Positions 18,273 through 27,374 are shown, counted from the first letter of the stretch. The stretch: 64,000 bases of DNA from Sphingomonas mucosissima (GCF_002197665.1 NZ_NBBJ01000005.1:186001-250000); one strand, 5' to 3'. Program-made: numbers and translations. The notes: a model not told the origin generated them from the sequence alone.

Positions 18273-19796
18273 ATGACCACGACGATCCGCGCCGCAGACC
18301 TGATCGAGAGCGTTGCCGATGCGCTCCAGTTCATCAGTTACTATCACCCGATGGATTACATCCGCGCGCTTGGCGACGCCTATGAGGCGGAGCAGGGCCC
18401 GGCCGCGAAGGACGCGATCGCGCAGATCCTGACCAACAGCCGGATGTGCGCGGAAGGCCACCGGCCGATCTGCCAGGACACCGGCATCGTCAACGTGTTC
18501 GTCAAATGGGGCATGGACTGCCGCATCGACGACACCAATCGCTCGATGCAGGAAATCGTCGATGAAGGCGTCCGGCGCGCCTATCTCCACCCGGAGAACA
18601 AGCTGCGCGCCTCGGTCCTCGCCGATCCCGCCTTCACCCGCCGCAACACCAAGGACAACACGCCTTGCGTGCTCCATGTCGAGATGGTGCCGGGCAGCAA
18701 AGTGTCGGTCGATGTCGCCGCCAAGGGCGGCGGCAGCGAGAACAAGTCCAAGTTCAAGATGATGAACCCGAGCGACTCGATCGTCGACTGGGTGCTGGAA
18801 ATGCTGCCGCAGATGGGCGCCGGCTGGTGCCCGCCGGGGATGCTCGGCATCGGCATCGGCGGCACGGCGGAGCATTGCGTGCTGCTCGCCAAGAAGGCGC
18901 TGATGGAGCCGATCGACATGGGTCCGCTGAAGGCGCGCGGCCCGAAGAACGATATCGAGGCGCTGCGCATCGAGATCTTCGACAAGGTCAATGCGCTCGG
19001 CATCGGCGCACAGGGCCTGGGCGGGCTGTCGACCATTCTCGACGTCAAGATCCTCGATGCGCCCTGCCATGCCGCGGGCAAGCCGGTGGCGATGATCCCG
19101 AACTGCGCCGCCACCCGCCACGCGCATTTCACGCTCGACGGCAGCGGCCCGGCGTATCTCGAGACGCCGAAGCTCGATGAGTGGCCGAAGGTCAACTGGA
19201 CGCCAGACAAGGCCGCGATCCGCGTCGACCTCGACACGCTGACGCCGGAGATGGTCCGCTCGTGGAAGCAGGGCGATCGCCTGCTGCTGAACGGCAAGAT
19301 GCTGACCGGGCGTGACGCCGCGCACAAGCGGATCAAGGACATGCTTGATGCCGGCGAGGAGCTGCCGGTCGAGTTCAAGGGCCGCGTGATCTATTATGTC
19401 GGTCCGGTCGATCCGGTCGGCGAGGAAGTGGTCGGCCCGGCCGGCCCCACCACGGCGACGCGGATGGACAAGTTCACCCGCATGATGCTCGATCAGGGTC
19501 TGCTCGCGATGGTCGGCAAGGCCGAGCGCGGGCCGGCGGCGACCGATGCGATCAAGGACGCCAAGAGCGCCTATCTGATGGCGGTCGGTGGTGCGGCCTA
19601 TCTCGTCGCGCGCGCGATCAAGGGATCCAAGGTCGTCGGCTTCGAGGATCTCGGCATGGAAGCGATCTACGAGTTCGAGGTGGAGGACTTCCCGGTCACC
19701 GTCGCGGTCGACAGCGAAGGCAACAACGTCCACCAGCTCGCCCCGCTCGTCTGGCGCGAGAAGATCGCCAGGGAAGGCCTGCTCCAGCCGGCGTGA
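18273..19796 (+). CDS. Fumarate hydratase class I, iron-sulfur type
   Basis: TCA-cycle enzyme hydrating fumarate to malate, 507 residues. Cysteines that fit the three [4Fe-4S] ligands occur in SRMCAEGHRPICQDTG, GAGWCPPGM and PNCAATRH. GGSENKSKFKMMNP and the C-terminal beta-domain motif GPAGPTTATRMDKF are also family features. The ATG at 18273 is preferred to the GTG at 18261. It is followed without a gap by a putative metallopeptidase and three DUF genes, so it may head a five-gene transcript. Complex II, the enzyme before it in the cycle, is encoded 16 kb away. Confidence 0.96.
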   Translation: MTTTIRAADLIESVADALQFISYYHPMDYIRALGDAYEAEQGPAAKDAIAQILTNSRMCAEGHRPICQDTGIVNVFVKWGMDCRIDDTNRSMQEIVDEGVRRAYLHPENKLRASVLADPAFTRRNTKDNTPCVLHVEMVPGSKVSVDVAAKGGGSENKSKFKMMNPSDSIVDWVLEMLPQMGAGWCPPGMLGIGIGGTAEHCVLLAKKALMEPIDMGPLKARGPKNDIEALRIEIFDKVNALGIGAQGLGGLSTILDVKILDAPCHAAGKPVAMIPNCAATRHAHFTLDGSGPAYLETPKLDEWPKVNWTPDKAAIRVDLDTLTPEMVRSWKQGDRLLLNGKMLTGRDAAHKRIKDMLDAGEELPVEFKGRVIYYVGPVDPVGEEVVGPAGPTTATRMDKFTRMMLDQGLLAMVGKAERGPAATDAIKDAKSAYLMAVGGAAYLVARAIKGSKVVGFEDLGMEAIYEFEVEDFPVTVAVDSEGNNVHQLAPLVWREKIAREGLLQPA

Positions 19797-20476
19797 CGCA
19801 TGCAGGGCGCCTGATCCAGCGAGCGTTCGGGCGGCGTAGCCTTGAGGCGCTCGCCGCCAGCGGAGCGACTGCGGCGGTGCTGACCTACGTTCCCGCTGCG
19901 CTGGCCTTTCCGCACCAGATGCAGATCGGCCGGACAACGATCTATGCCGACCGGCCGATCCCTGCAGTGATCGCGCAGCGGCTCGCGCGCGCCGACGCGT
20001 TGCTGGCACAATGTCCGCTGGACGATCCTTCGCTGCCGCGGACGCTGGTGCTTACCAACGGCGGATGGCGCTGGCGCGTCATGGCGGCGGGGCACGCCGG
20101 GGCGGTCGCGCTGCGGCGCCCGTTCGCGCACGTGCTGCTGTTCAACCACACCGACGTGGCGGCAGATCGGGTGACGAATGGGGCAGGGATTGGCGGCACG
20201 CGCACGCTCTCCGGAACAATCGCGCACGAAATGGTGCATGTGCTGACCGCGCGACGTTACGGTGAGATCGCGCTGGCTCGGTTGCCGGCCTGGAAGCGCG
20301 AGGGCTATGCCGATCACGTTGCAGGAGAGACGAGCATCGGCGGCGCGGTGGACGAGGCACAGATCCGCGCGCGCTATCCGGATGCCGGCGTGCTGATCTA
20401 TTATGCGGGCCGCCGCCGGGTTGCCGCGATCCTCGCGCGCAACGGCGGTTCGGTCGATCGATTAATGGCGCAATAG
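19793..20476 (+). CDS. Putative exported zinc metallopeptidase-like protein
   Basis: 227 residues from a GTG that overlaps the fumarase stop (GTGA). A hydrophobic segment near residues 20-38 ending in ALAF suggests a signal peptide or membrane anchor, although the preceding ~20 residues are long for one. HEMVH at residues 145-149, followed about 20 residues later by WKREGYADH, fits the HExxH...E zinc site of gluzincin-type peptidases. I recognise no specific family. Its stop abuts the DUF969 start, so it is part of the same overlapping gene run. Confidence 0.75.
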   Translation: MTHAGRLIQRAFGRRSLEALAASGATAAVLTYVPAALAFPHQMQIGRTTIYADRPIPAVIAQRLARADALLAQCPLDDPSLPRTLVLTNGGWRWRVMAAGHAGAVALRRPFAHVLLFNHTDVAADRVTNGAGIGGTRTLSGTIAHEMVHVLTARRYGEIALARLPAWKREGYADHVAGETSIGGAVDEAQIRARYPDAGVLIYYAGRRRVAAILARNGGSVDRLMAQ

Positions 20477-21118
20477 ATGCTCGTCCTTGCCGGCATCGCG
20501 ATCATCGCGCTTGGCTTCTTGCTGCGCTTCAACCCGATGCTGGTGATCGCCGCCTCCGCGCTCGTCACCGGGCTCGCCGCCGGGATCGATCCGCTCGCCA
20601 TTCTCGCCGCGTTCGGCAAGGCGTTCAACGACACGCGCTACGTCACCGCCATCTATATCGTGCTTCCGGTGATTGGGCTGCTGGAGCGCAACGGGTTACA
20701 GGCGCGGGCGCGCTCGCTCGTCGGCGGGCTGAAGGGGCTGACGACCGGGCGGCTGCTGATGGCCTATCTCGCGTTCCGCCAGATCACCGCCGCGCTTGGC
20801 CTCACCTCCGTCGCGGGGCCGGCGCAGACCGTCCGCCCGCTGATCGCGCCGATGGCGGAGGCTGCGGCGGGGGAGGCGCATGATCCCGAAAAGGTGAAGG
20901 CGATGGCTGCGGCCACCGACAACATCGGGCTGTTCTTCGGCGAGGATATCTTCATCGCGATCGGATCGATCCTGCTGATGAAGGGCGTGCTGGAGGGCTA
21001 CGGCATCTTCGTCGAGCCGCTGCACATGTCGGTCTGGGCGATCCCCACCGCGATCGCCGCCTTTGCGATCCACGGGACGCGGCTGTGGCGGCTCGATCGC
21101 AAGGCCCGCCGCGCATGA
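20477..21118 (+). CDS. DUF969 family membrane protein
   Basis: 213 residues, mostly hydrophobic, matching DUF969: an N-terminal pair of helices, KAFNDTRYVTAIYIVLPVIGLLERNGLQARA, and TSVAGPAQTVRPLIAPMAE. It starts on the base after the metallopeptidase stop and its own stop overlaps the DUF979 ATG. DUF969 and DUF979 genes are regularly adjacent in bacteria and are thought to form a two-part permease. From memory, some copies elsewhere neighbour pyroglutamyl-peptidase or 5-oxoprolinase genes; that recollection needs checking. The substrate is unknown here. Confidence 0.88.
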   Translation: MLVLAGIAIIALGFLLRFNPMLVIAASALVTGLAAGIDPLAILAAFGKAFNDTRYVTAIYIVLPVIGLLERNGLQARARSLVGGLKGLTTGRLLMAYLAFRQITAALGLTSVAGPAQTVRPLIAPMAEAAAGEAHDPEKVKAMAAATDNIGLFFGEDIFIAIGSILLMKGVLEGYGIFVEPLHMSVWAIPTAIAAFAIHGTRLWRLDRKARRA

Positions 21119-22017
21119 TCGGGCTGAATTTCGTTTATCTCGTCGCGGGGATAACGTTCCTCGCCTTCGCGATCCTGTCTTTCACGGAGCGGCGCTGGGC
21201 CAACACCGGTTTCTACGGGCTGGTCGCGACGAGCTTCCTTGCCGGCGATTGGCTGGGGGACATCGGCAATGGCGTGCTGGTCCTCGCGCTGGTGGCGATC
21301 GCGGCGAGCGGGCGAATGAAGCGGCGCGTGCCGGCGGGCGAGCCCACAGCGCGCGGCGCGATGGTGTTCGTGCCCGCGCTGGTGATCCCGGCAACCGCAC
21401 TGATCGGCACCTTCGTGTTCAAGCAATTCCCAACTGTGTTCGACGGCAAGCAGGCGACGCTGGTGGCGCTGACGGCGGGCGTGCTCCTGGCGCTCGTGCT
21501 TTGTTACGTCTGGCTGCGGCCGGCACCGGCCGAGCCGTTCCGTGCTGGCCGCGGCTTGATGGACGATATTGGCTGGGCCGCCGTGCTGCCGCAGATGCTG
21601 GCGAGCCTCGGCGCGGTGTTCGCGCTGGCGGGCGTCGGCGAGGTGGTCGGCCGGCTGGTCGGCGTCGCCATCCCCACCGGCAGCGTGCTTGGCGCGGTGC
21701 TGGCCTTCGGGCTCGGCATGGCGCTGTTCACGATGGTGATGGGCAATGCCTTTGCCGCGTTCCCGGTGATGGCGGCGGCGGTCGGCATCCCGCTGCTGGT
21801 ACAGACCTATGGCGCGGATCCCGCGCCGGTGGCGGCGGTCGGGATGCTGGCGGGCTTCTGCGGCACGTTGATGACGCCGATGGCGGCGAACTTCAATCTC
21901 GTCCCTGCCGCGCTTCTTGAGCTGAAGGATCGCAACGGCGTGATCCGTGCGCAGGTGCCGACGGCGCTGCCGCTGCTCGTGTTCAATGTGCTTTTGTTGT
22001 GGTGGATCGTTGCATGA
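21115..22017 (+). CDS. DUF979 family membrane protein
   Basis: 300-residue polytopic membrane protein of DUF979, with about nine hydrophobic spans, QATLVALTAGVLLALVL, MVMGNAFAAFPVMAAAVG, and the C-terminal GFCGTLMTPMAANFNLVPAALLE. The ATG at 21115 overlaps the DUF969 stop (ATGA). The large size and the conserved glycine/asparagine-rich segments fit the main transport subunit of a two-protein permease with DUF969 (inference). Its stop overlaps the ATG of the DUF2891 gene. Confidence 0.88.
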   Translation: MIGLNFVYLVAGITFLAFAILSFTERRWANTGFYGLVATSFLAGDWLGDIGNGVLVLALVAIAASGRMKRRVPAGEPTARGAMVFVPALVIPATALIGTFVFKQFPTVFDGKQATLVALTAGVLLALVLCYVWLRPAPAEPFRAGRGLMDDIGWAAVLPQMLASLGAVFALAGVGEVVGRLVGVAIPTGSVLGAVLAFGLGMALFTMVMGNAFAAFPVMAAAVGIPLLVQTYGADPAPVAAVGMLAGFCGTLMTPMAANFNLVPAALLELKDRNGVIRAQVPTALPLLVFNVLLLWWIVA

Positions 22018-22997
22018 CCCTGACGCCCGATGTCGCCGCCGGCTTCGCCCGGCTCACGCTGGGCCATGTCGGGCAGCGTTATCCCTTCAAGCTCGATCAG
22101 GTGCTGACCGGGCCGGAGGATCTGCGCGAGCCGCATGAGATCCACCCGATCTTCCACGGCAGCTTCGATTGGCACAGCTGCGTCCATGGCTGGTGGCAGC
22201 TACTGACGATCGCGCGGCTGTTCCCCGATCTGCCCGAGGCTGCGGAGATTGGCGGCCGCGCCAACGAGATGCTGGTGCCGGAGAAAGTCGCCGGCGAGCT
22301 GGCGGTGCTCACGCGGCCCTACGCAGCCGGGTTCGAACGGCCGTACGGCTGGGCCTGGGCGCTGGCGCTGCATGCCGAAGCGATGCGCCATGACGCGGCC
22401 TGGGGCGCGGCGCTGGAGCCACTCGCGCGCGCCTTTGCCGAGCGCTTCCACCAGCATTTGCCCAAGCTCACCTATCCGATTCGCGTCGGCACCCACTACA
22501 ACACCGCTTTCGCGCTGACGTTGGCACGTGACTGGGCGCTAGATCATGATCCAGCGCTGGTGACGCTGATCGACGCGCGCGCCCGCGACTGGTTCCGCGA
22601 GGATCGCGGCTGTCAGGCATGGGAGCCGGGCGGTGACGAGTTCCTGTCCTCCGCGCTGTGCGAGGCGCTGCTGATGAGCCGAGTGCTCGGCGATGGCTTC
22701 GCGGCATGGTTCGACGCGTTCCTGCCGCAGGCGGTGCAAGGCAAGCCGCAGACGCTGTTCACCCCGGCCATCGTGTCCGATCGCAGCGATGGCAAGATCG
22801 CACATCTCGACGGGCTGAACCTCAGCCGGGCGTGGTGCTGGCGCACGATCGCTGCCGCGTTGCCGCATAGTCCGCTGGCGCCGGTCGCACGCGCCGCGGC
22901 GGATGATCACCTCGCCGCCAGCCTGCCGCATCTGGCGGACGATTACATGGGTACGCACTGGCTGGCGACCTTCGCGCTTCTCGCACTCACTGTTTGA
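22014..22997 (+). CDS. DUF2891 family protein
   Basis: 327-residue soluble protein matching DUF2891, with YPFKLDQVL near residue 22, HPIFHGSFDWHSCVHGWW near residues 43-60, and repeated aromatic/His helical hairpins ending HWLATFALLAL. The helical periodicity and conserved Trp/His/Asp clusters resemble an alpha/alpha-barrel of the kind found in some glycosidases and epimerases, but no activity is established. It is coupled to DUF979 by an ATGA overlap, which suggests it acts on what the DUF969/DUF979 pair imports. Confidence 0.85.
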   Translation: MTLTPDVAAGFARLTLGHVGQRYPFKLDQVLTGPEDLREPHEIHPIFHGSFDWHSCVHGWWQLLTIARLFPDLPEAAEIGGRANEMLVPEKVAGELAVLTRPYAAGFERPYGWAWALALHAEAMRHDAAWGAALEPLARAFAERFHQHLPKLTYPIRVGTHYNTAFALTLARDWALDHDPALVTLIDARARDWFREDRGCQAWEPGGDEFLSSALCEALLMSRVLGDGFAAWFDAFLPQAVQGKPQTLFTPAIVSDRSDGKIAHLDGLNLSRAWCWRTIAAALPHSPLAPVARAAADDHLAASLPHLADDYMGTHWLATFALLALTV

Positions 22998-23066
22998 AAG
23001 GGACTGGCGCCAAGGCGCTTGCCGTGCGAACCCGATCTTCAAATCAAGGGAATCGGGAGAGGGCGA

Positions 23067-24002
23067 ATGGCGCTGAAGACGCGCGTCACCGAGATGCTTG
23101 GGATCGAAAAGCCGATCATCCAGGCGGCGATGGGCTGGATCGCGCGGTCGCATTTGTCGTCGGCCGTGTCGAACGCCGGCGGCATGGGGATCATCGAGAC
23201 ATCGTCGGGTGAACTCGACGCGGTGCGCGACGAGATCCTCAAGATGCGGCAGCTGACCGACAAGCCGTTCGGGGTGAACGTCGCCCAGGCGTTCGTGCGC
23301 GATCCGGGCATCATCCAGTTCGTGATCGATCAGGGCATCCGCTTCGTCACCACCTCGGCCGGTGACCCGATGAAATATACCGGCATGCTGAAGGAGGCGG
23401 GGCTCACCGTCTTCCATGTCGTGCCCAGCCTTGCCGGCGCGCTGCGGGCGGTGGAGGCCGGCGTCGACGGCCTGATCGTCGAGGGTGGCGAGGGCGGGGG
23501 CTTCAAGAACCCCAAGGACGTGTCGACCATGGTGCTGGTGCCGCAGGTGGTGGAGGCGGTCGACGTCCCAGTCGTCGCCGCGGGCGGGATCATGGACGGG
23601 CGGACGATGGCGGCGGCGTTCGCGCTGGGCGCGGAGGGCGTGCTGATGGGGACACGAATTCTCTCCTCGGCCGAATGCCCGGTGCATGACAATTGGAAGC
23701 GCGCGATCGTCGAGGCGGATGCGACCGATACGGTGTTCCTCAACCGCAGCGGCCCAGGGCCGGCGCTTCGCGCGCTGCGTACCGACCGGACCACGCGAAT
23801 CGAAAAGGACGGTACGGCGAACATCTTTGGTGAGTTCGCCGATACGCAGGCGGTGTATTTCGGTGGGGATCTGGAGGCGGGCATCGCGCTCACCGGGCAG
23901 GTTGCCGGGCGCATTCGTGAGGTGAAGCCAGTGGCGCAAATCTTCGATGAGACGATGGCGGAATATGAAGCCACCGTCGCGCGGATGGCGCGCGCGGCTT
24001 GA
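23067..24002 (+). CDS. Nitronate monooxygenase / 2-nitropropane dioxygenase family FMN protein
   Basis: 311-residue TIM-barrel flavoprotein. It has PIIQAAMGWIARSHLSSAVSNAGG at the N-terminus, the FMN-phosphate region EGGEGGGFKNPKD and PVVAAGGIMDGRTMAAAFALGAEGV, plus MGTRILSS. The family includes nitronate monooxygenases and related FMN enzymes such as enoyl-ACP reductase II, so the substrate is not fixed. The ATG at 23067 follows GGGAGAGGGCG; an earlier in-frame start is unlikely. An enoyl-CoA hydratase gene follows 158 bases downstream. Confidence 0.9.
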   Translation: MALKTRVTEMLGIEKPIIQAAMGWIARSHLSSAVSNAGGMGIIETSSGELDAVRDEILKMRQLTDKPFGVNVAQAFVRDPGIIQFVIDQGIRFVTTSAGDPMKYTGMLKEAGLTVFHVVPSLAGALRAVEAGVDGLIVEGGEGGGFKNPKDVSTMVLVPQVVEAVDVPVVAAGGIMDGRTMAAAFALGAEGVLMGTRILSSAECPVHDNWKRAIVEADATDTVFLNRSGPGPALRALRTDRTTRIEKDGTANIFGEFADTQAVYFGGDLEAGIALTGQVAGRIREVKPVAQIFDETMAEYEATVARMARAA

Positions 24003-24160
24003 TGCCGCATTAGTCCGCCAGCGATGCGAAAGATCGTGTGTCATGGCGGGTTTGTGCCGGCGTCCAGGCCGCTGCGTCGCTGAGTTCGCCGGGAGCGGAA
24101 CGCCGCCACGGCCTTGCGTCTCGATCGGCTTCAGAATGACGATGAATGGGAGAGGGAATG

Positions 24161-24952
24161 ATGAGCGAGGACGTTACCTACGAGGTGTCTGAAGGCATCG
24201 CGACGCTGACGCTAAACCGGCCGGAGCGGATGAACACCATCTCCGGTCCGATGCTCGATGAGTTGACCCGCCTGCTGGTGCGCGCGGGCGAGGATCGCGA
24301 AGCGCGGGTAATCGTGCTGACGGGCACTGGGCGCGCCTTTTGCGCCGGGCTCGACCTGAACGCCGCACAGAAAGGCGACGGGATCGGCTCCTCCTCTGCG
24401 ACCTTCGGCGCGACGATCGACCTGCGCAACACGCCGCCGACGGTGCTTCACGCGCTCGACAAGCCGGTGATCGCGGCGCTCAACGGCTCCGCGGCCGGTT
24501 ATGGCATGGACATGGCGCTGGGGTGCGACATCCGGGTGATGGCGGCGGAGGCGAAGCTCGCCGCGGCGTTCGTGAAGCGCGGGATCCTACCCGAATCGGG
24601 CGGCACCTGGTTTCTGCCGCGCATGCTGGGCTGGGCCAAGGCAGCCGAGATCATCTTCACCGGGCGGACGCTCAGCGCCGCGGATTGCCTGAAGGAAGGG
24701 CTGGTCAACGAAGTCGTGCCGGCGGATCAGGTCGCGGCACGTGCGCGGGAAATCGCGCTGGAGATCGCCGCCAATGCGCCAATGGCGGTGCAGGGGGCGA
24801 AGCGGCTGATGCGCATGGGCATGGAAGAAACCTTCGATACCCATGTGCAGCATGTCTATCTTCAGCTGCTGCCGCTGTTTCAAAGCCAGGATTTCCGCGA
24901 AGGGATGGCGAGCTTTCTGGAGAAGCGGCCCGCCAATTTCACCGGCAAATAA
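24161..24952 (+). CDS. Enoyl-CoA hydratase/isomerase family protein
   Basis: 263-residue crotonase-fold protein. It shows the oxyanion-hole segments AFCAGLDLNA (about residues 60-69) and NGSAAGYGMDMAL (about 108-120), and the ESGGTWFLPRMLGWAKA region with Glu 145 or so in the catalytic position, then a C-terminal helical trimerisation part. It would hydrate or isomerise an acyl-CoA; substrate unknown. Two adjacent ATGs (24158, 24161) follow AGAGGG. It is probably co-transcribed with the nitronate monooxygenase-like gene. Confidence 0.92.
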   Translation: MSEDVTYEVSEGIATLTLNRPERMNTISGPMLDELTRLLVRAGEDREARVIVLTGTGRAFCAGLDLNAAQKGDGIGSSSATFGATIDLRNTPPTVLHALDKPVIAALNGSAAGYGMDMALGCDIRVMAAEAKLAAAFVKRGILPESGGTWFLPRMLGWAKAAEIIFTGRTLSAADCLKEGLVNEVVPADQVAARAREIALEIAANAPMAVQGAKRLMRMGMEETFDTHVQHVYLQLLPLFQSQDFREGMASFLEKRPANFTGK

Positions 24953-24963
24953 TGGTGTCAGTT

Positions 24964-24988
24964 CCCCTTTCTGCCCTGCGGAAAGGGG
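24964..24988. terminator. Bidirectional terminator between echA-like gene and chorismate mutase
   Basis: CCCCTTTC / GAAAGGGG, an 8-bp perfect stem with a 9-base loop, sits exactly between two convergent stops (24952 and 24998). It is likely to serve both transcripts. Confidence 0.6.
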
Positions 24989-24997
24989 GAGGACGGC

Positions 24998-25276
24998 TCA
25001 GCCGCGCAGCTGCTGATGGTGGCGAATCACCTCATCGATAATGAAGCGCAGGAATTTTTCGCTGAACTCCGGGTCGAGCTCCGCTTCCTCGGCCAAGGCG
25101 CGCAACCGGCCGATTTGCTGATCCTCGCGGCCCGGATCGGCCGGCGGGAGGCCCGCTTCGGCCTTGTATCGGCCGACCGCCTGCGTGACCTTGAATCGTT
25201 CAGCCAGAAGACAGACCAAGGCTGCATCGATGTTGTCGATGCTTTTGCGATACCCCCTCAACACCTCGTCCGCCAT
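24998..25276 (-). CDS. Chorismate mutase, AroQ type
   Basis: 92-residue all-helical monofunctional chorismate mutase converting chorismate to prephenate for Phe/Tyr synthesis. It has LRGYRKSIDNIDAALVCLLAERFKVTQAVGRYK, in which the Arg and Lys residues correspond to the active-site positions of the AroQ family, and ends EKFLRFIIDEVIRHHQQLRG. The ATG at 25276 follows GGGAGGG. It is divergent from the polyprenyl synthase gene, with 51 bases between the starts. Confidence 0.93.
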   Translation of the reverse strand: MADEVLRGYRKSIDNIDAALVCLLAERFKVTQAVGRYKAEAGLPPADPGREDQQIGRLRALAEEAELDPEFSEKFLRFIIDEVIRHHQQLRG

Positions 25277-25327
25277 TCGCGCCCTCCCATTGCGGCCTAG
25301 CGCCTGCGTCCGTAGAGGCAGTTGTAG

Positions 25328-26338
25328 ATGAGCGCCACCGTCCAACGCCTTTCCGGCCATCAGCCTTCGCTTGACCCGATGATTCACCTCGTCGCTGACG
25401 ACATGAATCAGGTCAACGCCGCGATTGTTGATCGCATGCAATCGCAGATCCCCCTGATTCCCGAACTCGCCAATCATCTGATCGGCAGTGGGGGAAAACG
25501 GATGCGCCCGATGCTGACGCTCGCGAGCGCGCGGCTGCTCCAATATGATGGCGAACGGCATTACGGCCTCGCTGCTGCGGTGGAGTTCATTCACACCGCG
25601 ACGCTGCTGCACGACGACGTGGTCGACGGATCGGACCTGCGCCGGGGCAAGCGCACCGCGAACATCATCTGGGGCAATCCGGCAAGCGTGCTGGTGGGCG
25701 ATTTCCTGTTCTCCCGCTCGTTCGAGCTGATGGTGGAATCGGGCAGCCTCAGCGCGCTGAAGATCCTGTCGAACGCCAGCGCCGTGATCGCGGAGGGCGA
25801 GGTGAACCAGCTGACCGCCGCGCGGCGCGTCGACCTAGGCGAGGATCGCTATCTGGAGATCATCAACGCGAAGACCGCGGCGCTGTTCGCCGCCGCGTGC
25901 CGGATTGCCGCAGTGGTGGCCGATCGTCCGGAGGGCGAGGAAGCGGCGCTCGATGCCTATGGCCGCAACCTTGGCATCGCTTTCCAGCTGGTCGACGATG
26001 CGATCGACTATACCTCTGATGCGGGCACCATGGGCAAGGACGCCGGTGATGATTTCCGTGAGGGGAAGATGACGCTGCCGGTGATCCTCGCTTATGCGCG
26101 CGGTAGCGAGGAAGAGCGGCAGTTCTGGAAGGACGCGGTGGAGGGGCGGCGCGATAGTGACGCGGATTTCGCCCGTGCCATCGAGCTGGTGCGGTCCACG
26201 CATGCAGCGGACGATACGATCGCGCGGGCGCGGCATTACGGACAGCGGGCGATCGACGCCGTCGCGCCTTTTGCCGACGGGCCGGCGAAGGATGCGATGA
26301 TCGAAGCGGTCGAATTTGCGGTGGCGCGGGTTTACTGA
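25328..26338 (+). CDS. ispB: Polyprenyl (octaprenyl/decaprenyl) diphosphate synthase
   Basis: Trans-prenyltransferase of 336 residues making the ubiquinone side chain. It has the first aspartate-rich motif LLHDDVVDGSDLRRGKRTAN around residues 93-112, the GSGGKRMRPMLTL substrate motif near 57-69, the second motif FQLVDDAIDYTSD near residue 220, and a C-terminal helical bundle. Chain length cannot be read from sequence alone; sphingomonads use Q10, so decaprenyl is plausible. It appears monocistronic. Confidence 0.94.
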   Translation: MSATVQRLSGHQPSLDPMIHLVADDMNQVNAAIVDRMQSQIPLIPELANHLIGSGGKRMRPMLTLASARLLQYDGERHYGLAAAVEFIHTATLLHDDVVDGSDLRRGKRTANIIWGNPASVLVGDFLFSRSFELMVESGSLSALKILSNASAVIAEGEVNQLTAARRVDLGEDRYLEIINAKTAALFAAACRIAAVVADRPEGEEAALDAYGRNLGIAFQLVDDAIDYTSDAGTMGKDAGDDFREGKMTLPVILAYARGSEEERQFWKDAVEGRRDSDADFARAIELVRSTHAADDTIARARHYGQRAIDAVAPFADGPAKDAMIEAVEFAVARVY

Positions 26339-26414
26339 GGTTCGCAGGCTGCTGATCTAAGTAGCGCCTGACGGGAGAGTTCCCGCCGGCTGCGGCGACG
26401 TCACGGGCGTTCGA

Positions 26415-27374
26415 TCAAACCGCGTCTGCCGGTTCCAGCACGCAGTTCTCCCGGCCGGTTTCCACCTGCAGCGTGGCGTGGCCGATGCCGAAATCATGGT
26501 GGAGCATGTGCTGCACCTGGCGCAGGAAACCGTCGCCCGGATGCCCCTGCGGCATCAGCAAGTGCGCGGTAAGCACGGGTTCGGTGGTCGACATCGGCCA
26601 GATGTGAAGATCATGCACGTGCGCCACGCCGGGGAGGCTGGCGAGGGCATCGCTGACCCGATCATAGTCAATGGCGCGAGGCACCGCGGCGAGGCTCATT
26701 TCCACCGTCTCGCGCAATAGCGCCCAAGTCTGCCAGAAGATCAGCGCGGCGATCAGCAGGCTGACGACAGGGTCGATCCAGCCGAGGCCGGTGAGCCAGA
26801 TACCCAGCCCGGCGAGGACCACCCCGGCGGAGACGGCCGCATCGGCGAGCATGTGAAGATAGGCGCCGCGGATGTTCACGTCGCCCTTTCGGCCGCGCGC
26901 GAACAGCCAGGCGGTGATGCCGTTGATAAGGATGCCTACGGCCGCCACGGCCGACACCGTAAGGCCGGGCACTGACGCTGGTTCGGTCAACCGCTGCGCT
27001 GCCTCGATCGCGATGACGCCCAAGGCCACGAGCAGCAGCACGGCGTTCGCGAGGGCCGCCAGGATCGTCGATCCCTTCAGCCCATAAGTGAAGCGCTTGG
27101 AAGGTGGCGTGCGCGCCAGCACTGCGCCCGCCCAGGCGACGGCGAGCCCGAGAACATCCGACAGATTATGGCCGGCGTCGGCAAGAAGCGCCACCGAGCC
27201 CGTCCACAAACCGGCACTGGCCTCCGCAATGACATAGCCCAAGTTGAGCGTGATGCCGATCGCGAAGGCACCGTCCCAGCGAACGGGCGCCGCGTGATGG
27301 TGATGGCCGTGACTATGGCCGTGATGGTGCTCGTGGCCGTGATGGTGCCCGGGGCCGTGATGCGCGTGCGCCAT
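26415..27374 (-). CDS. Cation diffusion facilitator family metal exporter
   Basis: 319-residue CDF transporter (CzcD/ZitB type) that exports Zn2+ and similar divalent ions in exchange for protons. It has an extremely His-rich N-terminus (about 16 His in the first 30 residues), six predicted membrane spans, and the metal-binding HxxxD pairs in DAGHNLSD and MLADAAVS. The C-terminal cytoplasmic domain has HVHDLHIWPMSTTEPVLTAHL. The His-rich stretch lies in the N-terminal leader rather than only in the loop between helices IV and V. No regulator is adjacent. Confidence 0.94.
   Translation of the reverse strand: MAHAHHGPGHHHGHEHHHGHSHGHHHHAAPVRWDGAFAIGITLNLGYVIAEASAGLWTGSVALLADAGHNLSDVLGLAVAWAGAVLARTPPSKRFTYGLKGSTILAALANAVLLLVALGVIAIEAAQRLTEPASVPGLTVSAVAAVGILINGITAWLFARGRKGDVNIRGAYLHMLADAAVSAGVVLAGLGIWLTGLGWIDPVVSLLIAALIFWQTWALLRETVEMSLAAVPRAIDYDRVSDALASLPGVAHVHDLHIWPMSTTEPVLTAHLLMPQGHPGDGFLRQVQHMLHHDFGIGHATLQVETGRENCVLEPADAV

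Noticed and set aside
18141..20009. A 622-codon minus-strand open frame opposite fumarase
   Set aside because: It lies entirely antisense to a clearly conserved fumarase, is Arg/His/Asp-rich as expected of a shadow frame in GC-rich DNA, and has no family resemblance.
24003..24157. Possible repetitive extragenic element between the nitronate monooxygenase and enoyl-CoA hydratase genes
   Set aside because: The 155-base stretch looks non-coding and GC-rich, but no second copy is evident in the window and no clear inverted repeat defines it.
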